Shown here: positions 62,761 to 64,000 of the stretch, one piece after another
Layout of the letters: each line of letters starts with the position of its first letter
Position numbering within the stretch: position 1 is the first letter of the stretch
DNA from: Scytonema sp. UIC 10036
GTDB lineage: Bacteria > Cyanobacteriota > Cyanobacteriia > Cyanobacteriales > Nostocaceae
Reading direction: 5' to 3'
Assembly (NCBI RefSeq): GCF_009725235.1
Contig: NZ_WJFC01000025.1
Location: forward strand, 1-64,000
Length of the DNA: 64,000 bases
Notes under the pieces: generated by a model
The model's input: only the letters and a program-made list of their open reading frames with translations
The model's database searches: none
What the model was told of the DNA's origin: nothing
Translations under genes and position numbers: made by a program

Positions 62761-63628
62761 AAGATAGCAGTCTTTTATTGTTATTAATAACTATCTTGAA
62801 AGTATTTTTGCTGTTTATCAAGTCTTTTAAATTTTTCGCTCATTTTACCTACTTAGTTAGTACTAAATAAAAGTATTGGTAACAAATAAGTTGGTAAAAA
62901 AGATACTAAAACCAAATAATTAAATTGGAGTAGCAACATCTCAAGAAAGACGAAGTTAGTGGCAAAATGTTTGAAAATAAACTAGTATTCCACGATAAAT
63001 ATTTTCACAGCTTAAGTTGGTATAGCTCCCCAACTTTTTTGATAAGTCGAGGAGCTAGCAAATTTCAAAATCAATGTAATTCAGTACTAGTAGTTCACCA
63101 CATAAGTTTTGATGGGTGAACAATTTTTCATTTCTCGTTCCTAGGTTCTACCTAGGAATGCATTACTAGAGGCTCTGCCTCGTAACAGAGGAGGCAAAGC
63201 CTCTCAATCAGGCGTTCCCAGGCGGAGCCTAGGAACGAGGTGATATAAAGTTCCGACTCATTTTCTTTTCCTCTTCCTTCGCGCTCTTTGCGTCTTTGCG
63301 GTTTTTTAATCACTCCTCAAATTCAATGTGATGAACCACTAGAACCTCTATATACTGTGATTGATAGTGTTCAAGCTAGAGGAGAAAATGGAGATTTCAA
63401 GACGCAAAGTATAAAATTTTACTAAAATTTTTAATAAACTTATTGGTTCGGTCTCAAGCAGCATCAATTTTAGCTAATGTTGTATCAATTGCTTTATCCC
63501 AATTTGGTGATTGTTTGATAAGTCCAAAACGAGCAAGTCATTAGGACTGGTTTATCAGTTCTTGACGATACTCTTCTGTTGAGGGTTCAAATATTAAGTG
63601 ACGACAACCTAAACTTGGTACAAGTAAT
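62761..63628. repeat. Gene-poor interval with palindromic repeat copy 4
   Basis: Element copy 4 lies at 63133-63240: TCTCGTTCCTAGGTTCTACC ... GGCGGAGCCTAGGAACGAGG. At 62876-62897 two direct TTGGTAA half-sites precede the exporter gene. Near 63290 TTTGCGTCTTTGCGGTT recurs. From 63580 to 63470 on the minus strand decayed coding sequence is suspected (CRHLIFEPSTEEYRQELINQ), possibly the end of another luciferase-like monooxygenase. Confidence 0.6.
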
Positions 63629-64000
63629 TTATAATCGAAGACCAGCCTGTTTCATCAGAGGTAGGATGCGATCGCCAAAAAATTCTAGGTCTTTCTTAAA
63701 GTCAAAAAAGCTCAATTGCAAGCCGTTAACACCAGCCTTTTTCAACTGTACAAACTGCTCGACCACCTGTTCGGGTGTACCTATGACCTCAATGTTACCA
63801 CCAATAGCCCGACGTTTCGGTGCGTCTATACCCCGGCGACCCTTCCAAGCGTAGGCATCGCTGTCAAATCTGCTAAAACCCAAAGGTGCATCTGAATCAG
63901 CATGGGCGACTATAGCATCGTGGTAAGCCCAAGTTTCGCGCTCCCTTTCGCGGCTGATTACCATAGGGTTGAGGAGCGTTCGCACCTCGCGTCCAATGTC
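63629..64000 (-). CDS. sfnG: C-terminal part of SfnG-like dimethylsulfone monooxygenase (runs off the window)
   Basis: The last 123 codons of an LLM-class enzyme. DIGREVRTLLNPMVISRERE, then DAYAWKGRRGIDAPKRRAIG, GNIEVIGTPEQVVEQFVQLK and FKKDLEFFGDRILPLMKQAG match the C-terminus of SfnG, which converts dimethylsulfone to methanesulfinate with FMNH2. The start is beyond the right edge. It fits the sulfur theme (SfnB-like pair at 35-39 kb, exporter next door). Confidence 0.88.
   Translation of the reverse strand, partial: DIGREVRTLLNPMVISRERERETWAYHDAIVAHADSDAPLGFSRFDSDAYAWKGRRGIDAPKRRAIGGNIEVIGTPEQVVEQFVQLKKAGVNGLQLSFFDFKKDLEFFGDRILPLMKQAGLRL

Noticed and set aside
62876..62897. TTGGTAA half-sites before the TauE/SafE gene as members of the 19-bp palindrome family
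   Set aside because: They are direct, not inverted, and spaced 15 bp apart. The similarity may be chance in AT-rich DNA.
63470..63600. Further luciferase-like remnant on the minus strand
   Set aside because: The fragment CRHLIFEPSTEEYRQELINQ is suggestive, but stops follow immediately and the next open stretch has no recognised family, so I did not list it as a separate gene.

Overview
The window looks like chromosome of a filamentous, probably heterocystous (Nostocales-type) cyanobacterium. The evidence is the many HIP1 octamers (GCGATCGC), the groES-groEL pair ending in a typical GroEL C-terminus, AMIN-domain TonB-receptor remnants, a DUF433/DUF5615 pair, a NifN-like remnant and dispersed repeat families typical of these genomes. 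The bulk is about 42-45% GC by eye. One gene at 40.3-41.5 kb is strikingly GC-rich, and a fusion gene at 53.3-55.6 kb is moderately so. I see no tRNA, rRNA, CRISPR array or intact insertion sequence.

The dominant theme is scavenging of organic sulfur. From 0 to 10.4 kb there is a peptide-type ABC transporter (binding protein plus two permeases). Beside it, all on the minus strand, are a TauD dioxygenase broken by a stop codon, an NtaA/DmoA-type flavin monooxygenase, a glutathione-transferase-like protein, a two-cluster ferredoxin and an AprA/fumarate-reductase-like flavoprotein. From 27.8 to 31.8 kb there are two sulfonate-type binding proteins, an SsuD-like monooxygenase and a cysteine-dioxygenase-like cupin that is also broken by a stop. 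From 33 to 39 kb there are an Rrf2 regulator, an intact TauD-family dioxygenase, two tandem SfnB/DszC-like flavoproteins, a truncated flavin monooxygenase and the tail of another sulfonate-binding protein. Further sulfur-linked genes are a FAD/NAD(P)-binding protein fused to a persulfide-dioxygenase-like domain (53.3 kb), a Blh/DUF442-type phosphatase (25.3 kb), a TauE/SafE-type exporter (61.9 kb) and an SfnG-like monooxygenase running off the right edge.

The second theme, 12-25 kb, is molybdenum-like: a NifN C-terminal remnant, a small exported molybdopterin-domain protein, two broken ModA-like binding proteins, a molbindin (Mop), TonB-receptor fragments, a PadR regulator and an IDDTD-motif protein. 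A 19-bp palindrome, consensus TTACCAA-N5-TTGGTAA, recurs five times between 13.1 and 22.0 kb. A degenerate copy sits directly before padR. This suggests a small local regulon.

The third theme is decay and rearrangement. At least six genes or remnants are interrupted by single in-frame stop codons, most explicable by C:G to T:A transitions. There are many 5'- or 3'-truncated genes and a chimeric binding-protein/TonB-receptor junction. A 2.9-kb segment is flanked by 225-bp direct repeats of a transporter gene. A group II intron (58.8-61.2 kb) splits a CmcJ/NvfI/AsaB-like oxidoreductase gene. Two toxin-antitoxin modules (15.3 and 39.3 kb) and several short palindromic repeat elements lie among the remnants.

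More ordinary genes fill the rest: an NDH-2 type dehydrogenase, MsrB, an APC permease, a DUF1003 protein, an ABC exporter, an aldo/keto reductase, a methyltransferase, an alpha/beta hydrolase, an FAD oxidoreductase, an SDR, a 6PGDH-like dehydrogenase, a DMT transporter and GroESL. All functional names come from reading motifs and recalled family resemblance; no database search was run.
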